A stretch of 64,000 nucleotides of DNA from Paraburkholderia translucens. Lineage in GTDB: Bacteria; Pseudomonadota; Gammaproteobacteria; Burkholderiales; Burkholderiaceae. The stretch is from contig NZ_JAJITC010000016.1 in the NCBI RefSeq assembly GCF_020881035.1, forward strand, positions 62,001 to 126,000. Reading direction: 5' to 3'. Shown one piece after another: positions 1 to 9,307 of the stretch (position 1 is the stretch's first letter; every line of letters begins with the position of its first letter). Made by a program: the position numbers and the translations under genes. The notes under the pieces are model-generated. The model did not search any database. It had not been told where the DNA came from and worked only from the letters and a program-made list of their open reading frames with translations.

Positions 1-88
1 TCCTGACGCGATATGACATAAGCGAGCGAAGCCGCACGCGGCCAGGTTCGACCCGAAAGCCGGCCCGCTCATACAGACCGGCAAGCGT

Positions 89-484
89 TCAGACCCAGCC
101 GGCCGGATTCGCGAACGGCTTGTTATCGTACAGGTACAACCAGCCTTTGATAATACGGTACAACATCCATATGCTGACGGCCCACAGTACCGGAATGCCG
201 ATCACGACGAGCAGCAGCAACGCGCCGATCGCGTAGCCGACAAGGCCCAGCCAGAACGTGCGGATCTGCCATTCGAAGTGCGCTTCGTACGGCGTGCCGG
301 CCACGTCTGGCCGTTTGATGTAGTTGATGATGATCGCGATCAGAATGGTGAGCCCGCCGGTCAGCCAGTGGACCGCGTAGAGCGCGTACAGCACGTGCGT
401 GAGCGTACGCAGGCTGCGCTCGCGTTCAGGCTCCATCGCGTGGCGGTAGACCGGCGGCGGGTAACTTTCTTGCGGCTGTTCCAT
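89..484 (-). CDS. Small inner-membrane protein, DUF4870-like
   Basis: A 131-residue protein with a charged, proline-containing N-terminus (about residues 1-30) and three hydrophobic segments (about 32-55, 72-98 and 100-115). The pattern of a YALYAVHWLTGG start, a middle TYEAHF/HFEWQIRTFW-type loop and a WMLYRIIKGW end is that of DUF4870/YitT-like small membrane proteins often found at the end of betaproteobacterial his clusters. It lies 90 bases downstream of hisE on the same strand, so it is probably the last reader of the his transcript within the window. The ATG at 484 has a GGAGGA-type Shine-Dalgarno just upstream. Function is unknown; the family name is a judgement from composition and context. 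Confidence 0.7.
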   Translation of the reverse strand: MEQPQESYPPPVYRHAMEPERERSLRTLTHVLYALYAVHWLTGGLTILIAIIINYIKRPDVAGTPYEAHFEWQIRTFWLGLVGYAIGALLLLVVIGIPVLWAVSIWMLYRIIKGWLYLYDNKPFANPAGWV

Positions 485-574
485 GCTTGGGTCCTCCTGA
501 ACGGGCAGTTACCGCTATATAGGCGCCGGCGCGCGCGACTTCAAGCGGAAACGCCAGATTTCCGCTTCGGTTGC

Positions 575-970
575 TCAATCGCCGTTTTCCTCGCGCTCGC
601 GGCTCTTGCGCAGCGCCTTTTCCTCGATGCCCGACAGGCCTTCGCGCCGCTCGAGTTCGGCGACCACGTCGGCGGGGCTCAGATCGAAATGCGACAGCAT
701 CACGAGGCAGTGAAACCACAGGTCCGCGACCTCGCCGACCAGCGCCTTCGGCGCGCCGCCGTGCCGCGCGTCCTTCGCGGCCAGCACGACTTCGGTGGCT
801 TCTTCGCCGATCTTCTTCAGCACCGCGTCGTCGCCCTTGTGGAACAGGCGCGAAACGTATGAGATGTCCGGATCGCCGCCCTTGCGGCTATCGATCACCG
901 CCGCGAGGCGCAGCAGCGTATCGAGCGTGGAAGCATCGGCGGGCGACGGGTTTTGCGTGGATTGCGTCAT
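575..970 (-). CDS. hisE: Phosphoribosyl-ATP pyrophosphatase HisE
   Basis: Hydrolyses phosphoribosyl-ATP to phosphoribosyl-AMP and pyrophosphate, the second step of histidine synthesis, in the cytosol. The 131-residue product carries the MazG-like helix motif KKIGEEATEVVLAAK with its metal-binding acidic residues, preceded by the YVSRLFHKGDDAV segment typical of HisE. A longer reading frame upstream exists, but the ATG at 970 gives the usual family length and forms a 4-base ATGA overlap with the hisI stop codon, indicating translational coupling. HisE and HisI are separate proteins here, not the HisIE fusion found in enterobacteria. Confidence 0.95.
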   Translation of the reverse strand: MTQSTQNPSPADASTLDTLLRLAAVIDSRKGGDPDISYVSRLFHKGDDAVLKKIGEEATEVVLAAKDARHGGAPKALVGEVADLWFHCLVMLSHFDLSPADVVAELERREGLSGIEEKALRKSREREENGD

Positions 971-1377
971 TTGTAGATGTGTTCGGGGTCTTTCAGTACG
1001 GGATCGACGGCCTGCCAGTCGCCGTCGTTCACCGAACCTTCGAATTTCTGGAAAAAGCACGAGTGACGTCCCGTGTGGCACGCAATGCCCGATACCTGCT
1101 CGACTTTCAGCAGCACGACGTCTTCATCGCAATCGAGCCGCACTTCATGCACGTGCTGCACATGGCCCGACTCCTCGCCCTTCAACCACAGGCGCTGGCG
1201 CGAGCGCGAGAAATACACCGCGCGGCCGGTCTCGACGGTCTTCGCGAGAGCCTCGCGATTCATCCACGCGAACATCAGCACGTCGTTCGTCGATGCTTCC
1301 TGCGCTATAACCGGCACGAGGCCGTTCGCGTCCCACTTGACCTTGTCGAGCCAGTTCACTGCCGAAGCGTTCGTCAC
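967..1377 (-). CDS. hisI: Phosphoribosyl-AMP cyclohydrolase HisI
   Basis: Opens the adenine ring of phosphoribosyl-AMP, the third step of histidine synthesis. The 136-residue protein has the metal-binding DCDEDVVLL segment and the GIACHTGRHSCFF cysteine/histidine motif that holds the catalytic zinc. The start ATG at 1377 lies one base after the hisF stop, and the stop overlaps the hisE start (ATGA), so hisF-hisI-hisE are read as a tightly coupled unit. Length is typical for a monofunctional HisI. Confidence 0.96.
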   Translation of the reverse strand: MTNASAVNWLDKVKWDANGLVPVIAQEASTNDVLMFAWMNREALAKTVETGRAVYFSRSRQRLWLKGEESGHVQHVHEVRLDCDEDVVLLKVEQVSGIACHTGRHSCFFQKFEGSVNDGDWQAVDPVLKDPEHIYK

Positions 1378-1378
1378 G

Positions 1379-2152
1379 TCACAACCTCACCGAAATACCC
1401 TGGTCGGCCATGAAGCGCTTGGCCTCGCCGACCGTGTGTTCGCCATAGTGGAAGATGCTCGCGGCGAGCACGGCGTCCGCGTGGCCGCTCTTGATGCCGT
1501 CGGCGAGATGCTGCAGATTGCCGACGCCGCCCGAGGCGATCACCGGCACCGGCACCGCGTCCGACACCGCGCGCGTGAGCGCGAGGTCGAAGCCACTCTT
1601 GGTGCCGTCGCGATCCATGCTGGTCAGCAGGATTTCGCCCGCGCCGAGCTCGGCCATCTTGCGCGCCCATTGAACCGCGTCGAGGCCGGTCGCCTTGCGC
1701 CCGCCGTGCGTGAACACTTCCCAGCGCGGCGTCTCGCCATCGGCCGACACGCGCTTCGCGTCGATCGCGACGACGATGCACTGCGAGCCGTACTTGTCGG
1801 TCGCGTCCCTCACGAGTTGCGGATTCGCGACCGCCGACGAGTTCATGCTGATCTTGTCGGCTCCCGCGTTCAGCAGGCGCCGCACGTCTTCGACCGCGCG
1901 CACGCCGCCGCCGACCGTCAGCGGAATGAACACCTGCGAGGCGACCGCCTCGATGATCGGCAGGATCAGATCGCGCTGATCCGAGGTCGCGGTGATGTCG
2001 AGGAACGTGAGTTCGTCGGCGCCCTGATCGTCGTAACGGCGCGCGATTTCGACCGGGTCGCCCGCGTCGCGCAGTTCGACGAAGTTGACGCCCTTGACCA
2101 CGCGGCCCGCGGTGACGTCGAGACAGGGGATGATGCGTTTAGCTAGAGCCAT
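1379..2152 (-). CDS. hisF: Imidazole glycerol phosphate synthase cyclase subunit HisF
   Basis: Condenses PRFAR with ammonia supplied by HisH to give imidazole glycerol phosphate and AICAR. The 257-residue (beta/alpha)8 barrel starts MALAKRIIPCLDVTAGRVVKG, with the catalytic Asp in CLDV and the second catalytic Asp in VVAIDAKRV; the phosphate-binding ASGGVGN loop is near the C-terminus. The frame is open far upstream, but this start matches the family exactly. HisA precedes it after a 194-base spacer in which I see no gene. HisF partners the HisH encoded 1.1 kb upstream. Confidence 0.97.
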   Translation of the reverse strand: MALAKRIIPCLDVTAGRVVKGVNFVELRDAGDPVEIARRYDDQGADELTFLDITATSDQRDLILPIIEAVASQVFIPLTVGGGVRAVEDVRRLLNAGADKISMNSSAVANPQLVRDATDKYGSQCIVVAIDAKRVSADGETPRWEVFTHGGRKATGLDAVQWARKMAELGAGEILLTSMDRDGTKSGFDLALTRAVSDAVPVPVIASGGVGNLQHLADGIKSGHADAVLAASIFHYGEHTVGEAKRFMADQGISVRL

Positions 2153-2346
2153 GATCGTGCAATTCTGCCAATACCGCTGATGAGGCCGCTCGCTCTGAGG
2201 CAAGCGGCACGGTGCCGGCGCGAGCGGTTGCATCGCGCCGCAAGTGGGTGCCCGCCCCAAGCTGGAGCGATTCCGGGTACGTGATCGTGCGACGTGCGCG
2301 GGCGGCAAGCCGTCGCTCGAGCGAGCGCCGCAGGCCGGCGCCGTGC

Positions 2347-3099
2347 TTAAGCGTCGTCCGCTTCGCGCAGCCGGTCGGCGAGCGTTTGCGCGGCCGCGAA
2401 GTCGAGGTCGCCCGAATAGATCGCGCGGCCGCAGATCACGCCTTCGATGCCCTCGCCTTCGACTTCGCACAGCGATTCGATGTCCGCGAGATTCGACAGC
2501 CCGCCGCTCGCGATCACCGGAATCTTGACCGCCCGCGCGAGGCGCACCGTCGCTTCGATGTTGATGCCTTGCAGCATGCCGTCGCGGCCGATGTCGGTAT
2601 AGATGATCGACTCGCAGCCGTAGTCCTCGAACTTGCGTGCGAGGTCGGCTACTTCGTGCCCGGTCAGCTTGCTCCAGCCGTCGGTTGCAACCTTGCCGTC
2701 TTTCGCGTCGAGGCCCACGATGATGTGGCCGCCGAACGCGGTGCACGCGTCCTGCAGAAAGCCGGGGTTCTTCACCGCCGCCGTGCCGATGATCACGTAC
2801 GACAAACCGTCGTCCAGATAGCGCTCGATCGTGTTCAGATCGCGGATGCCACCGCCCAGCTGGACCGGAATCTCGCCGCCCACTTCATCGATGATCGCCC
2901 GGATCGCATCGCCGTTCTTCGGCTTGCCGGCGAACGCGCCATTCAGATCGACCAGATGCAGACGACGCGCGCCGCGGTCGACCCAATGTCGGGCCATTGC
3001 CGCCGGTTCCTCGGAGAAAATCGTCGCCTGGTCCATATCGCCTTGTTTGAGGCGTACACACTGACCATCTTTCAGGTCGATGGCGGGAATCAGCAGCAT
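2347..3099 (-). CDS. hisA: ProFAR isomerase HisA
   Basis: Isomerises ProFAR to PRFAR, the fourth step of histidine synthesis. The 250-residue half-barrel-duplicated protein begins MLLIPAIDLKDGQCVRL, holding the catalytic Asp in AIDLKDG, and has the second catalytic Asp in YTDIGRDGML, both at the positions expected for HisA. It is a paralogue of HisF next door. A spacer of 181 bases separates it from hisH, wider than in many his operons, with no recognisable gene in it. Confidence 0.97.
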   Translation of the reverse strand: MLLIPAIDLKDGQCVRLKQGDMDQATIFSEEPAAMARHWVDRGARRLHLVDLNGAFAGKPKNGDAIRAIIDEVGGEIPVQLGGGIRDLNTIERYLDDGLSYVIIGTAAVKNPGFLQDACTAFGGHIIVGLDAKDGKVATDGWSKLTGHEVADLARKFEDYGCESIIYTDIGRDGMLQGINIEATVRLARAVKIPVIASGGLSNLADIESLCEVEGEGIEGVICGRAIYSGDLDFAAAQTLADRLREADDA

Positions 3100-3280
3100 A
3101 GCAATCGGGTGTTATCTGGGAGTGGGTTGAAGGTCGGCGGCAGCGGCTGGCGAGTCAGCCCGCCGCAACGCCGTCCCGCTAGTTTAGTACAACTCTTTCG
3201 GCGCTCCGGTGGGGCGCCGTTGAGATGCGGGACCGCGGCGCCGCGCGACGCGCGCGCGGCAACGGGATAAAGAAAGGCGT

Positions 3281-3922
3281 TCACGGGTTCCAGTGCACGA
3301 AGTTGCGATACACGCGCAGACCCGCCTCGGCGCTCTTTTCAGGGTGGAATTGGGTGGCGAAGATGTTATCCCGCGCCACTGCCGAGGTAAAGGGCACGCC
3401 ATAGACCGTCTCGCCCGACGTATGCGCCGGGTTGTCCGGCACCACGTAGTAGCTGTGCACGAAGTAGAAGAACGCGTTGTCGGCGACGCCGTCCCAGAGC
3501 GGATGCGGCTGCGCCTGACGCACACGGTTCCAGCCCATCTGCGGGACCTTGAAGCGCGAGCCGTCGTCCTGCACCTGGCCTTCGAGCTCGAAGCGCACCA
3601 CCTTGCCCGCCAGCAGACCCAGACCCGGCGTATCGCCCTCGGCGCTCCAGTCGAACAGCATCTGCTCGCCGACGCACACGCCCATCAGCGGCTTGCTGCG
3701 TGACGCTTCGACGACCGCTTCCTGCAAGCCGGACTCCGCGAGACTGCGCATGCAGTCGGGCATCGCGCCCTGGCCGGGCAGCACCACGCGGTCGGCCGCG
3801 CGGATCGCCTCGGGACGATCGACGATCGCCACTTCCGCTTCCGGCGCGGCCTTGCGCAATGCCTGGGCAACCGAGCGCAGGTTGCCCATTCCATAATCCA
3901 CAATCGCTATCGAAGTTTTCAT
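3281..3922 (-). CDS. hisH: Imidazole glycerol phosphate synthase glutaminase subunit HisH
   Basis: Class I glutamine amidotransferase that releases ammonia for HisF. The 213-residue protein begins with IAIVDYGMGNLRSV, has the nucleophile Cys83 in GVCVGEQML and the His-Glu pair in TQFHPEKS near the C-terminus, so the catalytic triad is complete. The oxyanion loop VVLPGQGAM is also present. It lies 149 bases after hisB. In several Burkholderiales that I recall, a MarC-type membrane gene sits between hisB and hisH; none is present here. Confidence 0.97.
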   Translation of the reverse strand: MKTSIAIVDYGMGNLRSVAQALRKAAPEAEVAIVDRPEAIRAADRVVLPGQGAMPDCMRSLAESGLQEAVVEASRSKPLMGVCVGEQMLFDWSAEGDTPGLGLLAGKVVRFELEGQVQDDGSRFKVPQMGWNRVRQAQPHPLWDGVADNAFFYFVHSYYVVPDNPAHTSGETVYGVPFTSAVARDNIFATQFHPEKSAEAGLRVYRNFVHWNP

Positions 3923-4071
3923 TTCAAAATTGGCCGCTCTGCCTTCAACCGATCGACGCCGCTGCGCGACGTCGAACGACGTGCCGGCTCGCGCGCTCCT
4001 GCCCGATGAATTGCCTGACGGAAATCGCTCGAAGGTGATTGGCCCAAAGACGTTGGAGGCGATGAAACCGG

Positions 4072-4659
4072 TTAAAGGCTGCCCTTGGTCGACGGAATCT
4101 GCCCAGCCGCGCGCTCGTCGAGTTCGACGGCCATGCGCAGCGCGCGCCCGAACGCCTTGAAGACCGTTTCGAGCTGATGGTGCGCGTTGATGCCGCGCAG
4201 ATTGTCGACATGCAAGGTCACGCCGGCATGGTTCACAAAGCCGCGGAAAAATTCGATCGACAGATCGACGTCGAACGTGCCGATGCGCGCACGCGTGAAC
4301 GGCACATGGAATTCGAGGCCCGGACGGCCGGAAAAATCGATCACGACGCGCGACAGCGCTTCGTCGAGCGGCACGTACGAATGACCGTAGCGGCGAATGC
4401 CCTTGCGATCGCCGATCGCCTTTGCGACGGCCTGGCCGAGCGTGATGCCGGTGTCTTCGACCGTATGGTGGTCGTCGATGTGCAGGTCGCCATGCGCTTC
4501 GATCTCGAGGTCGAACAGCCCGTGGCGGGCGATCTGATCGAGCATGTGGTCCAGGAACGGCACACCGGTGGCCAGCTTCTGCTGGCCGGTGCCGTCCAGG
4601 TTGATCTTCACACGGATCTGCGTTTCGCTGGTGTTGCGAACGACTTCCGCAAGGCGCAT
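4072..4659 (-). CDS. hisB: Imidazoleglycerol-phosphate dehydratase HisB
   Basis: Dehydrates imidazole glycerol phosphate to imidazole acetol phosphate. The 195-residue product is the monofunctional dehydratase, without the histidinol phosphatase domain fused in enterobacterial HisB. Both manganese-binding histidine motifs are visible: FLDHMLDQIARHGLFD and DLHIDDHHTVEDTGI in the first repeat, and a second set around GRPGLEFHVPF and INAHHQLETVFKAFGRALR. The ATG at 4659 is the natural family start (MRLAEVVRNTSETQIRV). The histidinol phosphatase must be encoded elsewhere. Confidence 0.97.
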   Translation of the reverse strand: MRLAEVVRNTSETQIRVKINLDGTGQQKLATGVPFLDHMLDQIARHGLFDLEIEAHGDLHIDDHHTVEDTGITLGQAVAKAIGDRKGIRRYGHSYVPLDEALSRVVIDFSGRPGLEFHVPFTRARIGTFDVDLSIEFFRGFVNHAGVTLHVDNLRGINAHHQLETVFKAFGRALRMAVELDERAAGQIPSTKGSL

Positions 4660-4747
4660 GGCAATTCCTCGAATCTGGCTTAAAAGCGCTAGTAATGTGG
4701 GGTGGAAAAATGGCGGGCTGGCCGGTGCAGCCGCTCAGTGCAGCGGA

Positions 4748-5818
4748 TTACCGCAACACGAGTTTCAGGCCGGCGAGCAACTGGGCGTTCTCGTCAGGCG
4801 AACCGACGGTCAAACGCACACAATTAGCCAGCAATGGATGCATTTTACTCACGTTTTTGATCAAAACCCGCGCAGTAAGCAGGGTTTCGAAAACTACCGA
4901 CGCATCGGGCACCCGCACGAGCAGAAAGTTGCCCGCGCTCGGGAACACCTCGGCGCCAGGCAGCTCGGCCACCTCCCGCGCGAGCTTCTCGCGCTCGTCA
5001 CGCAATTGCGCTGCCTGCGCGTCGAGCACGCCGATGTGGTCGAGCAGGAAATCGGCGGCGGCCTGCGTCAGCACGTTGGTGTTGTACGGCGGGCGCACCT
5101 TGTCGAACTCGTTCAGCCACGCGGGCTTGCCGACCAGGTAACCGAGCCGGATCCCGGCAAGGCCCAGCTTGGATACCGTGCGCATCACGACGACGTTGTC
5201 GAACTGATCGGCGCGCGGCAGCCAGCTCTTCTGCGCGAAGGGCTGATACGCCTCGTCGATCACGACGAGGCTCTTGCCCGCCGCGGCGATGATGCGTTCG
5301 ATCTCGGCTTCGTCGAATAGTGTGCCGGTCGGGTTGTTCGGATACGCGAGATAGATGATCGCCGGTTCATGTTCGGCGATCGCCGCGAGCATCGCGTCGG
5401 TGTCGAGCGTGAAGTCGGGTTTCAGCGGTACCCCGACGAATTCGAGATTCGCGAGCTTTGCCGACACCTGATACATGACGAATCCCGGCACCGGTGCGAG
5501 CACCGTCGCACCCGGCTTCGCGCATGCAACCGAGATGATGCTGATGATTTCATCCGAGCCGTTGCCGAGCAGCACTTCGCAAGCTGCCGGCACGCGCATC
5601 ACGTGACGGATGCGCTCGATCAATTGCTCGGGGCGCGGCGCCGGATAACGATTCAGCGCGACGCCGGCCAGACGCTCGCCGAGATGCGCGGCGAGTTCCG
5701 GCGGCAGCGAAAACGGGTTTTCCATGGCGTCGAGCTTGATGAAGCCGGTGGCGTCCGGAACCGGATAGCTCGTCATTGCGAGCACGTCGCTGCGGATGAT
5801 GTCTTGAGGTGTCGTCAT
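4748..5818 (-). CDS. hisC: Histidinol-phosphate aminotransferase HisC
   Basis: PLP-dependent class I/II aminotransferase converting imidazole acetol phosphate to L-histidinol phosphate. The 356-residue protein has the substrate-binding LDAMENPF segment, LLGNGSDEII for cofactor phosphate contact, VVIDEAYQPF with the PLP-ring Asp, and RTVSKLGLAGIRLGYL with the Schiff-base lysine. It lies 88 bases upstream of hisB and 136 bases downstream of hisD on the same strand. Length and motifs are normal for the family. Confidence 0.96.
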   Translation of the reverse strand: MTTPQDIIRSDVLAMTSYPVPDATGFIKLDAMENPFSLPPELAAHLGERLAGVALNRYPAPRPEQLIERIRHVMRVPAACEVLLGNGSDEIISIISVACAKPGATVLAPVPGFVMYQVSAKLANLEFVGVPLKPDFTLDTDAMLAAIAEHEPAIIYLAYPNNPTGTLFDEAEIERIIAAAGKSLVVIDEAYQPFAQKSWLPRADQFDNVVVMRTVSKLGLAGIRLGYLVGKPAWLNEFDKVRPPYNTNVLTQAAADFLLDHIGVLDAQAAQLRDEREKLAREVAELPGAEVFPSAGNFLLVRVPDASVVFETLLTARVLIKNVSKMHPLLANCVRLTVGSPDENAQLLAGLKLVLR

Positions 5819-5954
5819 AGCTTCGGGGGCCGGCCCGTGCGCGGAACGCCGGAGCCGGAGCCGGCGTCGTCGGCGCGGGGCCGCTCGGGTTGGTCTCTAT
5901 CGTCGTTATTGAACGGCCGGGTGGGGCGCGATCCGTCGCTATCGGTGATCGGCC

Positions 5955-7289
5955 TCAGCCGCGTTCGTTGCTGTTCTGCCGCATCCGGTATTCCGCGCTG
6001 CGCGCATGAGCTTGCAGACCTTCGCCATAGGCGAGTTCGGCGGCAATCTCGCCGAGCGTCTGCGCACCTTCCGCGCTGACCTCGATCAGGCTCGAACGCT
6101 TGAAGAAATCATAGACGCCAAGCGGCGACGAGAACCGTGCGGTGCGCGACGTCGGCAGCACGTGATTCGGGCCCGCGCAGTAGTCGCCGAGGCTCTCGCT
6201 CGTGTAGCGGCCAAGGAAGATCGCGCCCGCGTGGCGGATCTGCTGCGCCCATTGATGCGGCTCCAGCGCCGAGATTTCGAGGTGCTCCGGCGCAATGTCG
6301 TTGACGATCGCGCAGGCCTCGGCCATGTCGCGCACCTTGATCAGCGCGCCGCGGTTTTCGAGCGAAGTGCGGATCACTTCGCGGCGAGGCATGGCGGGCA
6401 GCAGTTCGTCGATCGCTTCCTTCACGCGCGCGATGAACGCGTCGTCCGGGCACAGCAGGATCGACTGCGCGAGCTCGTCGTGCTCGGCCTGCGAGAACAG
6501 GTCCATCGCGACCCAGCGCGGATCGGTCGTGCCGTCGCACAGCACGAGGATTTCCGACGGCCCGGCGATCATGTCGATGCCGACCGTGCCGAACACGCGC
6601 CGTTTCGCTGACGCGACATACGCATTGCCGGGGCCGCAGATCTTGTCCACTGCGGGCACGGTTTGCGTGCCGTACGCGAGCGCGCCCACCGCCTGCGCGC
6701 CGCCGATCGTGAACACGCGATCGACGCCGCCCAGCAGCGCGGCGGCGAGCACGAGCGGATTCTTCACGCCGTCGGGCGTCGGCACGACCATCACGATTTC
6801 GCGCACACCGGCCACCCGCGCCGGAATCGCGTTCATCAGCACCGACGACGGATACGCCGCTTTGCCGCCCGGCACGTAGATTCCCGCGCGATCGAGCGGC
6901 GTGACCTTCTGGCCGAGTACGGTGCCGTCCGCTTCCGTGTACTGCCAGCTATGGCTGCCGCACTCGATCTTCTGCTTCTCGTGATAGCCGCGCACGCGCG
7001 CCGCCGCCGCTTCGAGCGCCGCACGCCGCTTCGGCTCGAGACTTTCGAGCGCCGCTTCGAGCTCCGACATCGGCAGCTCGAGCCCGGCCACGCTTGTCGC
7101 CTCGATTCGATCGAAGCGTTTCGTGTACTCGAGCACTGCCTCGTCGCCGCGCGCCTTCACGTCGTTCAGAATCTGCGCGACCGAGCGCTCGATGGCTTCG
7201 TCTTCGCTCGCCTCGAACGCGAGCACCGCGTGCAGCGACTTCTGGAAGTCGTGAGCGGTGGAATCGAGTTTGCGAATCTTGGTAGACAT
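5955..7289 (-). CDS. hisD: Histidinol dehydrogenase HisD
   Basis: Zinc- and NAD-dependent enzyme that oxidises L-histidinol twice to L-histidine, the last two steps of the pathway. The 444-residue protein shows the GPGNAYVASAKR loop, the zinc-ligand SQAEHDE motif, the catalytic NDIAPEHLEI Glu-His region and the CAGPNHVLPTSRTARF C-terminal motif. Residue order and length match HisD of Burkholderiales. It starts 57 bases after hisG and is followed by hisC. Confidence 0.97.
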   Translation of the reverse strand: MSTKIRKLDSTAHDFQKSLHAVLAFEASEDEAIERSVAQILNDVKARGDEAVLEYTKRFDRIEATSVAGLELPMSELEAALESLEPKRRAALEAAAARVRGYHEKQKIECGSHSWQYTEADGTVLGQKVTPLDRAGIYVPGGKAAYPSSVLMNAIPARVAGVREIVMVVPTPDGVKNPLVLAAALLGGVDRVFTIGGAQAVGALAYGTQTVPAVDKICGPGNAYVASAKRRVFGTVGIDMIAGPSEILVLCDGTTDPRWVAMDLFSQAEHDELAQSILLCPDDAFIARVKEAIDELLPAMPRREVIRTSLENRGALIKVRDMAEACAIVNDIAPEHLEISALEPHQWAQQIRHAGAIFLGRYTSESLGDYCAGPNHVLPTSRTARFSSPLGVYDFFKRSSLIEVSAEGAQTLGEIAAELAYGEGLQAHARSAEYRMRQNSNERG

Positions 7290-7346
7290 ACAGGTATCCG
7301 TTTCGGTAAGGCGCTCAGCCGCAGCTGATCAGAGTGACATCGACAG

Positions 7347-8048
7347 TCAGGCCGCCGGGGCGCCGGCTTTCGACGACGCATTGGCGAACGCGTCGAGAAT
7401 CGGTCGCAATGCGGCGCGTTTGAGCTTCAGCGCCGCCTGGTTCACGACGAGGCGCGATGAAATCTGCATGATCTCCTCCACCTCGACCAGATTGTTCGCA
7501 CGCAGCGTATTGCCCGAGCTGACCAGGTCGACGATCGCGTCGGCGAGGCCGACCAGCGGCGCGAGCTCCATCGAACCATACAGCTTGATCAGATCGACGT
7601 GCACGCCCTTGGCGGCAAAATGCTCGCGTGCGGTTTCAACGTACTTGGTCGCGACCCGCAGACGCGCGCCCTGGCGAACCGCGTTCGCGTAGTCGAAACC
7701 CGCCGCGACCGCGACCGACATGCGGCAACGCGCAATGTCGAGATCGACCGGCTGATACAGGCCGCTGCCGCCATGTTCGAGCAGCACGTCCTTGCCGGCC
7801 ACGCCGAAGTCGGCCGCGCCGTACTCGACGTAGGTCGGCACGTCGGTCGCGCGCACGATGATCACGCGCAGGTTCGGGTCGGTGGTCGGCAGAATCAATT
7901 TGCGCGACGTTTCCGGATCTTCCGCGACTTCGATGCCGGCCGCCGCGAGCAACGGCAGCGTTTCCTCGAAGATACGCCCTTTCGACAACGCGAGCGTGAG
8001 CGGCGCGCTCACCGCCGGCGACGACGACGTTTGCGGCATCGAACTCAT
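7347..8048 (-). CDS. hisG: ATP phosphoribosyltransferase HisG, short form
   Basis: Catalyses the first, feedback-controlled step of histidine synthesis, joining ATP and PRPP. At 233 residues it lacks the C-terminal regulatory domain of long HisG; short forms need HisZ as regulatory partner, and no hisZ lies in this window. LTLALSKGRIFEETLPLL and EYGAADFGVAGKDVLLEHG are clear family motifs, and the PRPP-binding loop is in DLVSSGNTLRANNL. About 16 extra residues precede the conserved start. The ATG overlaps the murA stop (ATGA), so hisG translation is coupled to a peptidoglycan gene. Confidence 0.96.
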   Translation of the reverse strand: MSSMPQTSSSPAVSAPLTLALSKGRIFEETLPLLAAAGIEVAEDPETSRKLILPTTDPNLRVIIVRATDVPTYVEYGAADFGVAGKDVLLEHGGSGLYQPVDLDIARCRMSVAVAAGFDYANAVRQGARLRVATKYVETAREHFAAKGVHVDLIKLYGSMELAPLVGLADAIVDLVSSGNTLRANNLVEVEEIMQISSRLVVNQAALKLKRAALRPILDAFANASSKAGAPAA

Positions 8049-9307
8049 GCCTGGCTCCCGGACACGCGGCGCACCTTCGCGCCGATTGCGTTGAGCTTCG
8101 CTTCCATGCGGTCGTAGCCGCGGTCGAGGTGATAGATGCGGTCGATCAGCGTCTCGCCCTCGGCGCGCAGCGCGGCGATGACGAGACTCGCGGACGCGCG
8201 CAGATCGGTGGCCATCACCTTCGCGCCGGAGAGCTTCTCGACGCCGGTCACGAGCGCGGTGTTGCCGTCGATCGTGATGCTCGCGCCGAGGCGGTTCAGT
8301 TCCTGCACGTGCATGAAGCGGTTTTCGAAGATCGTCTCGACGACCTGCGCCGTGCCTGCAGCGATGGTGTTGAGCGCCATGAACTGCGCCTGCATGTCAG
8401 TCGGGAACGCCGGGTACTCGGAGGTGCGGAACGTCACCGCGTTCGGACGCCTGTCCATGCGCACGCGCATCCATTCGTCGCCTTCCTCGACCGAAACGCC
8501 CGCTTCGCGCAGCTTTTCGGTGACGGCCTCGAGCAGCAGCGGACGCATTTTGCGCAGCGTGACGTTGCCGCCGGCCGCCGCGACCGCGCACAGGAACGTG
8601 CCCGCTTCGATGCGATCCGGAATCACCGTGTGCTTTGCGCCGTGCAGCTTGTCGACGCCCTGGATCACGAGGCGGTCGGTGCCGATACCGTCGATCTTCG
8701 CGCCCATCGCGACGAGCAGATGCGCGAGGTCCACCACTTCGGGTTCACGCGCGGCGTTCTCGATGATCGTCTCGCCTTCGGCGAGCACCGCCGCCATCAG
8801 CAGGTTCTCCGTGCCGGTCACGGTGATCATGTCGGTGACGATACGCGCGCCCTTCAGACGCTTCGCGCGCGCCTCGATGAAGCCGTGCTCGATCGTGATC
8901 TCGGCGCCCATCGCCTGCAGACCTTTGATGTGCTGATCGACCGGACGCGCGCCGATCGCGCAGCCGCCCGGCAGCGACACGCGCGCATGGCCGAAGCGCG
9001 CGACGAGCGGTCCGAGCACGAGGATCGACGCACGCATCGTCTTCACCATCTCATATGGCGCGACGAGGTTGTCGACCTTCGACGCGTCGAGCGCGACGCG
9101 CCCTTCGCCGGCTTCGATCCGCACGCCCATCTGGCCGAGCAGCTTGAGCATCGTGCGCACGTCCTGCAGATCGGGCACGTTCTCCAGATGCACCGGATCG
9201 GCGGTGAGCAGACCCGCGCACAGGATCGGCAATGCCGCGTTCTTCGCACCCGAGACGACAACTTCACCGGAGAGCGGGTAGCCACCTTCAATGATGAGTT
9301 TATCCAT
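8045..9307 (-). CDS. murA: UDP-N-acetylglucosamine 1-carboxyvinyltransferase MurA
   Basis: Transfers enolpyruvate from PEP to UDP-GlcNAc, the first committed step of peptidoglycan synthesis, in the cytosol. The 420-residue protein from MDKLIIEGGYPLSGEV has the KNAALPI loop with the catalytic Lys22, Cys116 in SLPGGCAIGARPVDQH (the fosfomycin-reactive residue) and the C-terminal DRIYHLDRGYDRMEAKL motif. An upstream in-frame extension to 9406 is open, but MDKLI is the conserved start. It follows the bolA-like gene by 111 bases and overlaps hisG at its stop. Confidence 0.97.
   Translation of the reverse strand: MDKLIIEGGYPLSGEVVVSGAKNAALPILCAGLLTADPVHLENVPDLQDVRTMLKLLGQMGVRIEAGEGRVALDASKVDNLVAPYEMVKTMRASILVLGPLVARFGHARVSLPGGCAIGARPVDQHIKGLQAMGAEITIEHGFIEARAKRLKGARIVTDMITVTGTENLLMAAVLAEGETIIENAAREPEVVDLAHLLVAMGAKIDGIGTDRLVIQGVDKLHGAKHTVIPDRIEAGTFLCAVAAAGGNVTLRKMRPLLLEAVTEKLREAGVSVEEGDEWMRVRMDRRPNAVTFRTSEYPAFPTDMQAQFMALNTIAAGTAQVVETIFENRFMHVQELNRLGASITIDGNTALVTGVEKLSGAKVMATDLRASASLVIAALRAEGETLIDRIYHLDRGYDRMEAKLNAIGAKVRRVSGSQA

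Noticed and set aside
1..88. Possible gene end beyond the DUF4870-like gene
   Set aside because: The minus strand stays open and contains LYERAGF, reminiscent of acetyltransferases, but it has no start of its own and continues in frame after the stop of the neighbouring gene; too short to call.
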